Shown here: piece after piece, positions 43,446-55,601 of the stretch
Layout: the number at the start of each line of letters is the position of its first letter
Position numbering within the stretch: the stretch's first letter is position 1
Assembly: GCA_007115705.1 (NCBI GenBank)
Contig: QXEO01001034.1
Location: forward strand, 1,736,001-1,800,000
DNA length: 64,000 nucleotides
Source: Dactylis glomerata
Lineage: Eukaryota; Streptophyta; Magnoliopsida; Poales; Poaceae
Reading direction: 5' to 3'
Notes under the pieces: generated by a model
The model's database searches: none
Told to the model about the DNA's origin: nothing
What the model saw: the letters and a program-made list of their open reading frames with translations, nothing else
Position numbers and translations under genes: made by a program

Positions 43446-46400
43446 ATGGCATCGCCGGCCGCGGGCGCGGCCCCGGCGCTCCTCATCCTGCTCGCCTTCG
43501 CCGTGGCCGGCGTCCTCTCCGACGGCTCCGACCACCGATACAAGACCGGCGAGCCCGTCCCGCTCTACGCCAACAAGGTCGGCCCCTTCCACAACCCCAG
43601 GTGAGCGAGATCTCCACCCCTCTCCAGATCCCGTACCCACCTAAATGGCTCGCGCGCGCGCTTGGGGGCTGATCGGATCCTTCAGATTCGTCGGAGTGCG
43701 CCGTGGATTTTTCTGGTCCGGTGTCAGGGTGTACCAGTTCGGGGGTTTACGCTAAGTAGGAAGATAGCGCGTAGTTTTGGAGATCTAGCAGAGAACTTAT
43801 GTTTGGATTGGCAGAATCGCAACTAATTCTAAGTAGGCTTTAGTTTCTGTTATCATACACCGTCGCTTTGTATCGGTGTGGGCGCGAGTTCTGGATGCGT
43901 GGAACTTTCTGTCTGCCAGCGGCAGGAATCGGATCTGCTAGTAAAGCAGATTTTTCCTTCCTGAGCGCCATTCTCACGCCTCGCTACTTTTCCTCTGCAG
44001 CGAGACGTACCGGTACTTCGACCTCCCTTTCTGCTCTCCGGGTTAGTTCGTCACCATCCATTGCCTCTGGTCATCATTCGCTTGGCTGCTAAGCTTTATC
44101 TTTCAAACTATGTTGTGCTTACATATAGATGCCTATAATTTCAGAGAAGGTGAAGGAGAAGTCCGAGGCCCTCGGCGAGGTCCTCAATGGGGACAGGCTG
44201 GTGGACGCGCCCTACAAGCTCGACTTCCGCACGGACTACGACTCCAAGGCGGTCTGCTCCAAGAAGCTCACCAAGGAGGACGTGGTCAAGTTCCGCAACT
44301 CGGTGGCCAAGGACTACTACTTCCAGATGTACTACGATGACCTCCCGCTCTGGGGCTTCATCGGCAAGGTGGACAAGGGGCCGGGGTCCAAGGCCCCGCC
44401 CAATGAGTGGAAGTACTACCTCTACAAGCACATCATCTTTGACATCCTCTACAACAACGACCGGGTCATCGAGATCAACGTGCACACCGACCAGAGCGCG
44501 CTGGTCGACCTCACGGAGGACAAGGAGGCTGACGTGGAGTTTTTGTACACTGTCAAGTGGAAGGAGACGCCCACGCCGTTTGAGAAGAGGATGGAGAAGT
44601 ACTCTAGCTCCTCCAACATGCCGCACCACTTGGAGGTCCATTGGTTCTCCATCATAAACTCCTGCGTTACCGTCCTTCTCCTGACAGGGTTCTTGGCCAC
44701 AATCCTCATGCGAGTGCTCAAGAATGATTTTGTCAAGTAAGTTTCTACCAACTTCATTTCTCGTGAAATAACTAGTTTCCCACTAAAAATAATGTTTCCT
44801 GTTTCCATATTAGCTAGAACCATGTTAATTTTTTAAACCCTACTGCATGGACATACGTTACATATAAACCTATAATCTCAAATCATAGGCCTTATTTTGT
44901 TCTCAGTTGTTACTGCAAATATAGGTACTCATGGTACATTTTCATGAAAATTTAATATGAAATTTACTGTGGAGAAATCACGAGGAACAATTTCTACCAA
45001 TCAAACAATCCATGTAGGAATTTTCAAGGTAAAAAAAAAAACGCTACTAGGCACTTGCTTAAGCATTCCTGGGAGCTGCACGGAGGCAAACACCTTGCTT
45101 TGGCCCTGCGTGTTACATTAGTCGGCCGGCGATGTACTCCCAGCAGCAGCAGCAGTGGAGGGGAAGAAGAGGCAGAGGCGGGGAAGGAGATACGGTTGCG
45201 GAAGAGGAGCTGCAGTGCCGTTGCTGTCGATGTGGCGTGTAAGGGAGCAGGCGAACAGAAAGAGACGGAGGACAGTGGATGGATGGTTCATATTAGAGCA
45301 GATAGACCGTTTAGGTTGTGCTGGCAAGCTAGGGTTTCAGAGCTGGCCTTATTTGGTCAATATGTTGCACAAAGGGTGGTGGTGACAACAATCGTTGTGG
45401 TGGTGACGACAATCCCAAATCGCTGCCTCCAACTGTTGCTCCTCCTTTTTGTGACATGGCGGCCTTGCTGCTCATCTTCCTCCCGCCTCCTCTGCACTTT
45501 GTTGTGACCTCTCACCCTTGCTTGCTCATCTTCCTCTTGGTTCTCCCCAGCTCCCGTACAGTGTCTGTACAGGTTGCCTAGGAGACTCCTCAACGGGTTA
45601 GGCTCTAGACAGTGGCAAAATGCCTAGCCACTCAATGTTCTGACATTTTATTTGGAATAGATGTTTTATGCATCCTGCCAGCTCCAACGATTCTTCCTGT
45701 CCTGATTTGATCCAGGTGCTATAGAGCTGGAAAAGTTACTGTTCATATAGTTTCTAATTAGGAAACGAAACCTTATAGTTGCCTGCCTGTAAAGTTTTCT
45801 CTGGTTACTGCTCAAGTTGCCCTTAATAGACATATTCATATTTTTTAACCCATTGTATCATTTATTTAGCGATCGTTCGACCGATTTAGTGATTTCCCTT
45901 GGTTTCAATTTTCTTTATTCACTTGTACGCTTAAGAACATTGGTCACATTTCTTCTCTATGTTTCTAAACACTGTATATATTTGTTTGAAGGTATGCCCA
46001 TGATGAGGAAGCAGTTGATGACCAAGAAGAGTCTGGGTGGAAGTATATTCATGGTGACGTCTTCCGATTCCCCAAGAACAAGTCATTGTTTTCGGCTGCT
46101 CTTGGAACTGGAACTCAACTGTTTGCTCTGTAAGTGCTAATGTTTTCTCTTTGCCATCTATACCATTGCCCTATCTTGCATAAATAAAACCATTCTGTTA
46201 TCCCTTGGGTGCACATATCTAACGATCTTATTTGGACATGGCAGAACAACATTTATATTCCTGCTTGCACTTGTTGGAGTATTCTACCCTTACAATCGTG
46301 GTGCACTTTTCACTGCATTGGTCGTCATCTATGCACTTACTTCAGGAATTGCTGGGTACATTGCAACCGCGTTCTATTGTCAGCTAGAGGGAACAAACTG

Positions 46401-48046
46401 GGTATGTTTTGTCTATTTATAAAATGAGCCCAGATTCTTCTGTTATGCCGAGATTGTGAAAGCAACACATTATATTCATTGTAGTACTAATGATATTATT
46501 TTATGCTTATTCTCAGGTGAGGAACTTGCTATTAACAGGATGCCTGTTCTGTGGACCTCTCTTCCTGACATTCTGTTTCTTGAACACTGTTGCTATTGCT
46601 TATAGTGCGACAGCTGCATTGCCATTCGGCACAATCTGTGTCATTGTGCTCATCTGGACCTTGGTTACATTTCCCCTACTAGTTTTGGGAGGCATTGCTG
46701 GTAAAAACAGCAAGAGTGAATTCCAAGCTCCTTGCCGTACCACCAAATACCCTAGGGAGATCCCTCCACTTCCTTGGTACAGGACAACAGTTCCACAGAT
46801 GGCTATGGCTGGATTTTTGCCTTTCAGCGCTATATACATCGAGCTCTACTACATCTTTGCTAGTGTTTGGGGCCACCGAATTTACACCATTTACAGCATC
46901 CTCTTTATAGTCTTTATCATCCTCCTCATCGTCACTGCCTTCATTACTGTTGCGCTGACATACTTCCAGCTTGCTGCTGAAGACCATGAGTGGTGGTGGA
47001 GGTACATTCATTTTTCTTTCTCTTTGAATGATTAATTATTTGCAAGTATGATTTCAGTCGTTCACTACTAGTCTACTATAATAGCAGTTCACTACTAGTC
47101 TACTATAATAGCAGGCCACTTTAATGTTCGTGAGAACACAGCAGCCCTGCTACTATTTATGTTGGCAATTTGCCTGGTGGAGTTGCTCATTTTATTACAT
47201 CTGCAAACTGGTAGTGCATGGGTAGTTTAGTTTGTATAGCGTACTGTGTGGTTAGTTTGGTCTTCACTTGAGTTATTGTTAGTTTAGAAATCAATGAGGT
47301 GGCTGCCATTTATTCATTTATCCCTAGGCTGCTCTTTTCCCTTTTCACCATAGTTTGGCACTGAAATTACAGGTTAGCGATATTACAGAAAATCTGTCAC
47401 AGCTCTTGTGTTCCAGTCACATCTTTTTTAATCATAAGTATTGTTTTTCTTATGTGAATAAAGAATAAAATGACATAGATACTCCATATGCTGATATGCT
47501 ATACAGTAACATACTGAGCTCTTGAGATATGGATGGACTGTAACGTACAGGATATTTGATTTTAGAATTGACTATTTGGATAGAAAAGACTTTGCCAGAT
47601 TATCAGTACACTTTCAAAAACTATGGTCATCCAACGGGTAGCCATTTTTCCCTTTTCTGTTGGGAAATCTAGTAAAATGTCAATCCAACGGGTAGCCATT
47701 TTTCCCTCTTATGTTGTGAAATCTAGTAATATTGTTAATCCAATGGGTAGCAATTTTTCCCTTTTCTGTTGGGAAATATAGGAAAATGTTGGGCTGAACA
47801 TTTTTTTTGCAACGTCTGTAATGCAGGTCATTCCTAATTGGAGGGTCCACTGGATTTTTCGTCTATGGCTACTGTCTGTACTACTACTATGCACGATCGG
47901 ACATGTCTGGCTTCATGCAGACATCTTTCTTCTTTGGCTACATGGCCTGCATCTGCTATGCATTCTTCCTGATGCTCGGCATGATTGGTTTCCGTGCCGC
48001 CTTGTTCTTTGTTCGGCACATATACAAGTCCATCAAGTGTGAGTAA
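43446..48046 (+). CDS. Transmembrane 9 superfamily (TM9SF/EMP70) protein (7 exons, 595 aa)
   Basis: A nine-span membrane protein of the Golgi/endosome system, a family implicated in sorting of membrane proteins. Exons: 43446-43600, 44001-44041, 44145-44736, 45992-46129, 46245-46401, 46517-47001, 47827-48046; all GT-AG, total 1788 nt in frame. A signal peptide (LLILLAFAVAGVLS, residues about 12-25) precedes the luminal domain with EALGEVLNGDRLVDAPYKL and LPLWGFIGKVD. The first membrane span is near IINSCVTVLLLTGFLATIL; eight more follow after the cytosolic loop (HDEEAVDDQEESGWKYIHGD), with the family segment FCGPLFLTFCFLNTVAIAY. The tail ends RHIYKSIKCE, a KxE-type COPI signal that keeps TM9 proteins in the Golgi. 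Most like the plant TMN1 group, from memory. Intron 3 contains a GC-rich insertion of unknown kind (about 45040-45640). Confidence 0.93.
47060..47113. repeat. Perfect 27-bp tandem duplication in TM9SF intron 6
   Basis: GTTCACTACTAGTCTACTAT and the seven bases after it are repeated immediately without change (47060-47086, 47087-47113), indicating a recent slippage or duplication. Confidence 0.9.
47629..47791. repeat. Minisatellite of three 54-55-bp units in TM9SF intron 6
   Basis: ATCCAACGGGTAGCCATTTT followed by CCC(T)TTTCTGTTGGGAAATCTAG recurs at 47629, 47683 and 47738 with a few changes. It ends about 35 bp before the acceptor of the last exon. Confidence 0.85.
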
Positions 48047-49223
48047 ACTGTGGTGGAGGATGAAGAGCAGCAGAGTTGTACCCCTTTTTGGTGCCGCTAA
48101 GAAGTCCCAGTATAGAAAAGGTTAGCTCTCGCGTGCAACAGGAAGCAACTAGAGGTTGGCATGTTTCAGATTAGGCCATTATTCATAGGAACAGGTAATG
48201 AACCTATAAATTTGTTCTCTTTGTGCGACTGGTATGATAAATCGTCTTTTCCTTTCTCCCATGTATTATCTTGTATGTGACATCTGGACAGTATTACTTT
48301 GTTGAACCATGACCTACATGAATATCTATGGAAGATCGTATGATGTTATGTCATATTGCTATGGCAGAATAACAAGTGTAGAGATGATGCCTCAAGAAGG
48401 GCATGTCCAGTCGATTTGTAACGTTATACATGTATCATTTGCATTCAGGTTATGTGTTGTCAGATTTTTGTTTCTGTAATAATTGTTGAGCTTATTGTTG
48501 TGTCATGTAGCTGTCCAAAAGACTGAAGGGTCTGCTGTTTGTTTGTTCATGTGTCACTGAACAAAAAATGGAGGGATCCTAAATTGTGCTGCGAGTAGCC
48601 ACATAGTGTGAGATATTTTTACAATCTTCCAGTATAACACAAAAAAGGATAAATGTAGGGAGATATATGAAAGGGGCCTACAAAGATGCAATGACCATCT
48701 TTAAAACAAAAATACGGCAATGGGAAGGTACTCTTTTCACTAACGACTGATCATGGTTATGCAGCGCGTGCAGACTATGGCATGGCATGGAATTGGCTGT
48801 CCTCCGCTCGCTCTACTACAAAACCGTAAGATGGCATGATCAACGCCTTCTTTTCTAGATAGGTGTCTCCCGTATGGGCTATCTCTTTCTTTATTCCGTT
48901 CTCGTAAGTGAACATCAACTAGGCACACCGGGACACGGCAACGCAGAAAGGTGGAAGATCTTTTCGGTAAAAATACCAAAACAAGGATAAAACTCCCAGT
49001 ACGAAAATTCCCATACGAAACGAAACGAAACAATGCACTGATCAGTTCACCGGACAGTAGCGGCAACGATCGTTTTGCCAACGGGCCTTTCGTGCACAAA
49101 ACACACCGTGTCTAGAAGAGAACTGTTTTTTTAATGAGCTCAAGCTTCCACTGGAGCGCACGCACTCCCACCAGCCGAGCTCACACCTCACCTCTCATGC
49201 CGTCAACGCCTCGATCGCCAGCG
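48047..49223. other. Spacer between TM9SF and DMAS genes
   Basis: The first part is the TM9SF 3' UTR; the last few hundred bases are the DMAS promoter region. No repeat with clear borders was seen. Confidence 0.45.
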
Positions 49224-49230
49224 TATATAT
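49224..49230 (+). promoter_or_regulatory. TATA box of the DMAS-like gene
   Basis: TATATAT about 92 bp ahead of the chosen start codon. Because the upstream in-frame ATG at 49229 overlaps this box, translation should begin at 49322. Confidence 0.6.
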
Positions 49231-49321
49231 GTGGCATATCCTGCTGGGTTTACTCAGAAAGTGTCCAGGCACGCCTCCAGCTGCAACGTTCACCGCAGAG
49301 TCCCAGCTCAAGTCTCAGGCC

Positions 49322-50972
49322 ATGGGCGCCGGCAAGACGGCCGCGGGCATGCCGCGCATCGGCATGGGCACGGCGGTGCAGGGGCCCAAGCCGGACCCCA
49401 TCCGCCGCGCCGTGCTCCGCGCCATCGAGCTCGGGTACCGCCACTTCGACACCGCCGCGCACTACGAGACCGAGGGCCCCATCGGCGAGGCCGCCGCCGA
49501 GGCCGTGCGCTCCGGCGCCGTCGCCTCCCGGGACGAGCTCTTCATCACCTCCAAGCTCTGGTGCAGCGACGCGCACCGCGACAGGGTGCTCCCCGCCCTC
49601 AAGAAGACGCTCCAGTATGCATACCCGTGATCTCCACCTCTAATTTTCTTGGATTACATTAGAATTAGGACAAGAAAAATCGTGATTTAGTGTCGGAGTA
49701 GCACTAAGATAACCTTGGCCACCTGTTCGTGATACATTTTTGTGTGATATAGGGCTAAAGAACATTGAATCACTTGCTAATATGAACAATTTACTGCCAA
49801 GTTAGGAAAGAGGATTTGGCAGACATGCCTAACACATGACTGGCCCTACTAGCTGCCTCAAGCTACACGCAAGTCTCGATGCGCGTCATGTTCGTATGCA
49901 TCTTTCAGGCATATCAGTTGAGTCCCCCACATCAACGGTGTCGGTCCAAGTTCCAACAAATATGGTTCATTCTCACACCACACTGATCTGAGACAACCTA
50001 GACAAGAAAACCAGTAGAGAATTCACTGGCATGTACAGCCAATACTATGAAAGTTCCCAGAAGACACTAGCTAGAGCCAGCAAGCTAGCTAGCTCCAGAC
50101 ACAGACCAAATCAGTCCTGTCCTGCATCGATCATCTCTGTCACTCTGATGACACTGAATCCAACGTATCAAAGCGCACTGTTGAGCTAGACACTGAATCC
50201 AACGTATCAAAGCGCACTGTTGAGCTACCGAGTAACTCATCTTCTATCGATTCAGAAAGAATCATTCTGAATCAATAGATGAACTCTGACCAGAATTCTG
50301 CCATGACGTGTTTGTAAATGCAGAAACCTTCAGATGGAGTACGTGGACCTGTACCTTGTCCACTGGCCGGTGACCATGAAGGCGGGGCGGTTCAAGGCCC
50401 CCTTCACGGCCGAGGACTTCGAGCCGTTCGAAATGCGGGGCGTGTGGGAGGCCATGGAGGAGTGCCACCGTCTGGGCCTCGCCAAGGCCATCGGCGTCGC
50501 GAACTTCTCCTGCAAGAAGCTCGAGACCCTGCTCTCCTTCGCCACCATCCCTCCCGCCGTCAACCAGGTGGAGGTGAACCCGGTGTGGCAGCAGCGGAAG
50601 CTGAGGGAGTTCTGCAGGGGGAAGGGCATCCAGCTGTGCGGCTACTCGCCGCTGGGCGCCAAGGGCACGCACTGGGGCAGCGACGCCGTGATGGGCGCCG
50701 GCGTGCTGCAGGAGATCGCGGCGTCCAGGGGCAAGACGGTGGCGCAGGTGTGCCTGCGGTGGGTGTACGAGCAGGGGGACTGCCTCATCGCCAAGAGCTT
50801 CGACGAGGCCAGGATGCGGGAGAACCTGGACGTCGGCGGCTGGGAGCTCACGGAGGAGGAGCACCGGAGGATCGCCGGGATCCCGCAGCGGAAGATCAAC
50901 CTCGGCAAGCGCTACGTGTCCGAGCATGGGCCGTACAAGTCGCTCGAGGAGCTCTGGGACGGCGAGATATGA
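49322..50972 (+). CDS. DMAS: Deoxymugineic acid synthase-like aldo-keto reductase (2 exons, 313 aa)
   Basis: DMAS reduces the 3''-keto intermediate, with NADPH, to 2'-deoxymugineic acid, the last step of phytosiderophore synthesis from nicotianamine in grass roots. Exons 49322-49614 and 50324-50972, GT-AG intron, 942 nt in frame. AKR tetrad: D43 and Y48 (GYRHFDTAAHYETE), K78 (FITSKLW) and H111 (YLVHWPV). The family signature GLAKAIGVANFSCKKL and the coenzyme region (LIAKSFDEARMREN) are complete. The start MGAGKTAAGMPRIGMGTA, the text VEVNPVWQQRKLREFCRGKG and the end EHGPYKSLEELWDGEI match my memory of wheat/barley DMAS1 almost throughout, with length one residue short. It could be DMAS1 itself or a close paralogue. 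Iron-deficiency control is known for the family; I did not identify IDE elements. Confidence 0.9.
50150..50227. repeat. Perfect 39-bp tandem duplication in the DMAS intron
   Basis: GACACTGAATCCAACGTATC and the 19 bases after it are repeated without any change at 50150-50188 and 50189-50227. An imperfect inverted repeat (CTATCGATTCAGAA / TTCTGAATCAATAG) follows at about 50246-50277, close to the acceptor. Confidence 0.92.
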
Positions 50973-51970
50973 CGCCAGTCACCTACGGGCTAGCGGTCAG
51001 AGCGTGTGCCTCTGCTCTGTGCTGTGAGTTGTGTGACTGCTTGGCCAGGGTCTACGGGCTGATCAGGGAACAGTTCGATACTGATTTCCCTTTCAATAAA
51101 ATGATGTTCTGCATTGCGTTTCAGTGAATGAATACAAATCGTTAGAGTGTGACTGTGGTCTGTGGAAGTGCCCATTTCATCATCTTTTTGTTGTTGAGAC
51201 AAACAGGGATCGCCAGCAGTTCTCATCCTTTCTGGGAAAGAATGTGCCGTTTCCATGACATCAATTGGCAATGCAAGGACACTGTAAGAGATGGACATAT
51301 TGGAATATCATCTATTACTTCGCAAGGCAGTGAATTGCTCCAGTATGTCAAATCGATCAGATGAACAAGGAAATCAATAAGAATAGCACATCCTTGGCCA
51401 AAAGCCGAGAGGAAACAGTATCCCAATCAAATAAAATCAAGGGAATAAATAACAAGGTTTAGCCTTGGCATTTGGCAAAAAAGAGAGGCAGCAAGCAACG
51501 AGCGGGTTCCATCATGGGCCGTATGCCGCGTGCGATGCAAACATCCGTCTTCTTGGACTCAGCAGAGTGACATGACCAAGCACAACTGAACCGCGCACCA
51601 GGCTCGTCATGATGAGCGGCAGAGCAGCCCGCTGCCGGCTAGCCGTCGTGCCGACTGGCCGGGCCAGACAAGGCCAACGGAGTGCCGTGCAGGGCGCAGG
51701 CCTAGCTAGCTCTCCGGCTCGCCGGCCGCCGGGTGACAGGAGGCTAGCACGATCCGTCGGTCAGTCAGAAGTGTTGGAGTGCTTACGTACATGGGGAGAA
51801 ACGAGAGATGGAAGGGAAATGAAGCATGAAGCATGAAGCTCCAAGGGTATATGCTGCGCCATCACGGCTTTGTGGAAGTGAAATGCATCATTCGCCAAGG
51901 AAATGCATTTCATTTCATTGTATGGAAAATCAATCGAGATTAAAAAGTATGCGTTGTTGCAAATCAAGTA
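50973..51970. other. 3' flank of DMAS and spacer
   Basis: Contains the DMAS 3' UTR (AATAAA at about 51096-51101, in TTTCAATAAAATG, is a good polyadenylation signal). 51600-51780 is GC-rich without a recognised gene. Confidence 0.5.
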
Positions 51971-52202
51971 CTCCCTCCATTTTTATTTAGTTCGCATGTT
52001 AACTCAAAGACAAATTTTATCAAGTTTGACCATGTATATAGAAAAAATATATCAATATGCATAATACCAAATGCATATAGTATGAAAATAGATTTTATGA
52101 ATATTATAGATATCAATAGTTTCTCTAAATATTTAGGAAAACTTTACAATGTTTGACTTCCATTAAAATCCAGAATGCAAAGTAGTTTGTGAACAAAGGG
52201 AG
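51971..52202. mobile_element. Long Stowaway-type MITE (232 bp)
   Basis: It begins CTCCCTCCATTTTTATTTAG and ends with AACAAAGGGAG, flanked by TA (51969-51970, 52203-52204). The inner text (TCAAGTTTGACCATGTATAT ... ACAATGTTTGACTTCC) is typical of the longer grass mariner-related MITEs. Confidence 0.82.
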
Positions 52203-52471
52203 TACTACAAGGTTCAAAACAAAATTTCTCTTTTAGGCTCATCTGATTAATTGAGTTCTCAAAAGATTGTGTAGGACCGAGATTCCATGAATTTTCATGT
52301 GGAAGATGTTTGATTCATAGAATCAGATGTTCTAGTAAATAATTCTGTGAAAATCTTGTAGTGTAAATTTCATAAGAAAAACAATAGGTTAGTCCTCATT
52401 ACTAAAATTTTCTTCACCACAATAAAAGATAATTACTCTTTCCATAGGATTTAATTAGATTCATGGGACAT

Positions 52472-52823
52472 GCTATTTGACTCCCTGGGTGCATAATAGA
52501 TATTCTACACCCACACTCTTTCTTTGCAACCGTAAATAATTTTTATGTCACATAAATTTTGTCTTACTTATGAAACCAAGAACATAAGAAAAAATAGACA
52601 TGATGCAATTTTTTTTATGTGACACACAAATACGACATAAAATACATATCTTTTGTGTTTTTACACTACATTGACTCATATACTCCATTTTTTATGTCGA
52701 ATGTTTTGTTATGAGTCAATATGAACTTAATTGTTAGTATACAAAACATAAATTTACAAATATAATAAAATAAAAATATGTTGGGTGTAAAATAACTATT
52801 CTACACCCTGGGAGTCAAGTAGC
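52472..52823. mobile_element. Foldback element with about 40-bp terminal inverted repeats, superfamily unclear
   Basis: Left GCTATTTGACTCCCTGGGTG and the following AATAGATATTCTACACCCA pair with the right end TGGGTGTAAAATAACTATTC...CCCTGGGAGTCAAGTAGC. No protein is encoded and I found no convincing target duplication, so the superfamily remains open. Confidence 0.65.
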
Positions 52824-55035
52824 GCGATTATGTCATTCTAATCCTATATATTGCTTGGTCTTACATTTTTTCTATCTTATGAATCAAGAAACCCTTAATG
52901 ATTAATTAGGACTTGCTACTAATTATTGTGTCGCATAAGTTCAACGAGGATGACTTAGAAACGCCAAGCTCTCACTTTTGTCCCGGACCAAAGTTGCTGA
53001 AAAAAGATCATGAGAGCTCAAACCCCAAGGGCAGGCCACAGCGAGCGAGCATATTCTCTCATCTTTAGTTACTGCAGTAAAAGTGCCATCGCGTCGCGTG
53101 TGCTTTTGTTTTACTAGCCGGGACCATTTCACAGGGAATTCAGCACCAGACGATGGGTTGCACTCGCGCAGGTGCTGCTGACCGACCGACCCGTGCGGTG
53201 AAAAGCTGTACACGTGAATAACGCAGAGCAGGTAAAGGCGTTTTTTGGTTCCTTTTGCAAAAGAAAGGCTATCTCGCTGCTGCTGCTACTGCGACGCACA
53301 CTTTTTTCAGCCACGCACTCCATGGTGCTGGCACCCTGCACGAGCCAGCAGCATGGTACAGTTTGGAGATTTTGTTTAAAGTGATTGTTACTATTTTTTT
53401 TTCGATAAGGGGGACGGCCCCAAGTGATTGTTACTATGGAGTTTCGATGATTCTTCAAAGAATTAGGAAGGACAAAATTTTGCTAAAGGAGAGAAATCAA
53501 AATCTTGATCTTGCTTTACCCGACTCGCCTCTTTTTACCGAATTAAGTCTAGTTTATATTGGACCCTGTGAACACCGTTTACAACGAGCAGAGGTCATTG
53601 AACCCACATACACAGAAAGTACACTAATGAAGAAATAATAAAACAAAAAACACGACCCTCCAAATTCTTGTTAGAGCCGTAGTCGTATCCGTGTTGTTAT
53701 GACACTATATCTCTCACTGATGAACAATTGAAGAATCCACCCACTGAAGTACATGTAAAGACCCGCCGAGGATAATTTAAAATGCCACAATAGCCAGCCA
53801 CCAAGTACTACAAAAAAAATGCAACAGTGACAAGCATATCGGCGGGGTCATCGCCCTAATCTAGGCAGGCAGTCGCGCTATCATCATGAGACCAGGACAC
53901 CAATCTTGCTCGCATAGGCTTGAACGAAGGGGTTGTTGAAGACGACATTGTCGCCGACGGTTCCCATGGAGTCACGCCAACAGAGAACAACAAGAACAAA
54001 CATGTCTTTCATGACGATTGGCGGAAAAAAGTCCCAAGCTCCTCCATAACGCCAAACCAAGTATCAACATGACATGATTGGAGTTAAATGACTTATCTGA
54101 GACAACATCATCATCACCGTTGAAGCGGTGTTGTGGTGAGACAAATACCAAACGGGAAAAATCTTGCTACACCTGATACGAACCGGAAATACTATCCATT
54201 CCACCCCATGGTACCAGAACGCTGGCTGGAAAGCGGAGAGGAACAAAGGAGATTGGGTCTATAGGAAAGGGCAATCGCCGTTTGCTCCCTTACCCGAGGC
54301 GTCTCTTAAAACATTTGTCACGTCCTATTCGGTGATATAAAGAAGACTTAGATCCAAGTTATGTGGGTCAGTATGGTCCATCTATCCTAGTTGGTTCATA
54401 GCATGAGGGTCATTCAAAAGCAAATGTACCACCTTTAGTATGTTAAATGTTACATACTTTTTTCAATTATGCAAATATTTCCACCTATTTCAATACAAAA
54501 TACAAAAAATTAAGCTTAAATGTATTTCTAAATGTGCAAATTTGACAATTTTGTTTATTTACTTTTGTGACCTATCCAAAATAAGCAGATCCTCCATCTG
54601 TAGATCCTTAAAACTGGGTTTTGTATTTGTACCATTGCTTTCTAGAAAGGGCACTTTGCCTCCTTCCAGGGTCATGCCCCACTATCAACATATTTAGTCA
54701 ATGTCATTGTCCGGCGATGTTCTGATCTGGATGGTGCAAGAGGCAAAGCACCATTAAATAGTGGAAATATGCAATGATAAGGGTGAGCCTTGAGGGGTTG
54801 CCCGATCTTCATGATTTGGGGAAGAATGCGAAGAACACGATGAAAAACGCACACAAAGAAAATACAAGCACTCCACACCTTACACACGATATAATCCCAT
54901 GCAAGAGATATAGAAAATCACTTGATTTAACCAAGTAAGGAGAGATTGGCACCAAATAGAATCATGCAAGGAAAGATTCAGTGGCTAATAGAAACCATAC
55001 ATAAGAGAGACCAAATACTAGGAGTGGTCGTAAAG
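52824..55035. other. Intergenic region without a supported gene
   Basis: A 127-codon ORF at 53255-53638 and a 43-codon minus-strand ORF around 53885-54011 (MKDMFVLVVLCWRDSMG...) show no domain that I recognise; the latter could be the end of a decayed coding sequence. Poly-T and poly-A runs at 53395 and 53813 hint at old retroposons, but no borders are clear. Confidence 0.4.
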
Positions 55036-55043
55036 CTCCAAAT

Positions 55044-55593
55044 AGAGGAGGGAGCTGGTAGTGGATAGTCCATATTATCCGACATTCATATTCGAGATAA
55101 TGAAAATGATCATGGTAATATCTGAATCCGGACGACTTAAAAATGGATATGGCAAATATCTGGATCCATATTTACAAATACAAATACAAATGTGGTATTG
55201 AATTTGGAAGGAAATATGGAAATGGAAATGGACATATCCATATCCAAATAAAATTATGTTAGCTTATATGAATAATTCTATCTTGATATGCCATTCATCT
55301 AACCCAAAAAACTAATAAAGTGGTCAAATCATATTTTTCTATGATTAAACCTGCAACTATTGTGTATTATATCACTATACACTTGACCTATTGTAAGATA
55401 GAGGTCTATTATTTTATTATTCATATCCATTCTAAATTAAGAGAACATCTCATCCGTATCCGCATTTGATTAACATCCGCTCGGCATTCGTATTCGATAA
55501 TATCTGTATTCGCATTTGTATTCGTTTTGAAAATATGAAAATGGATATGGGAAGGGCACTATCTGATCTGCATCCGATCCGTTTCCACCCCTA
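55044..55593. mobile_element. Non-autonomous hAT element (550 bp) with 8-bp target duplication
   Basis: GCTCCAAA flanks it at 55036-55043 and 55594-55601. The ends are TAGAGGAGGGAGC and, inverted, TAGGGGTGGAAACGGATCGGATG. The body is filled with diverged GGATATGG/CATATCC phrases, giving long weak inverted repeats. No transposase ORF. Confidence 0.75.
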
Positions 55594-55601
55594 GCTCCAA
55601 A

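Noticed and set aside
53885..54011. 43-codon minus-strand ORF starting MKDMFVLVV
   Set aside because: It looks protein-like but is too short, has no promoter and no family I can name.
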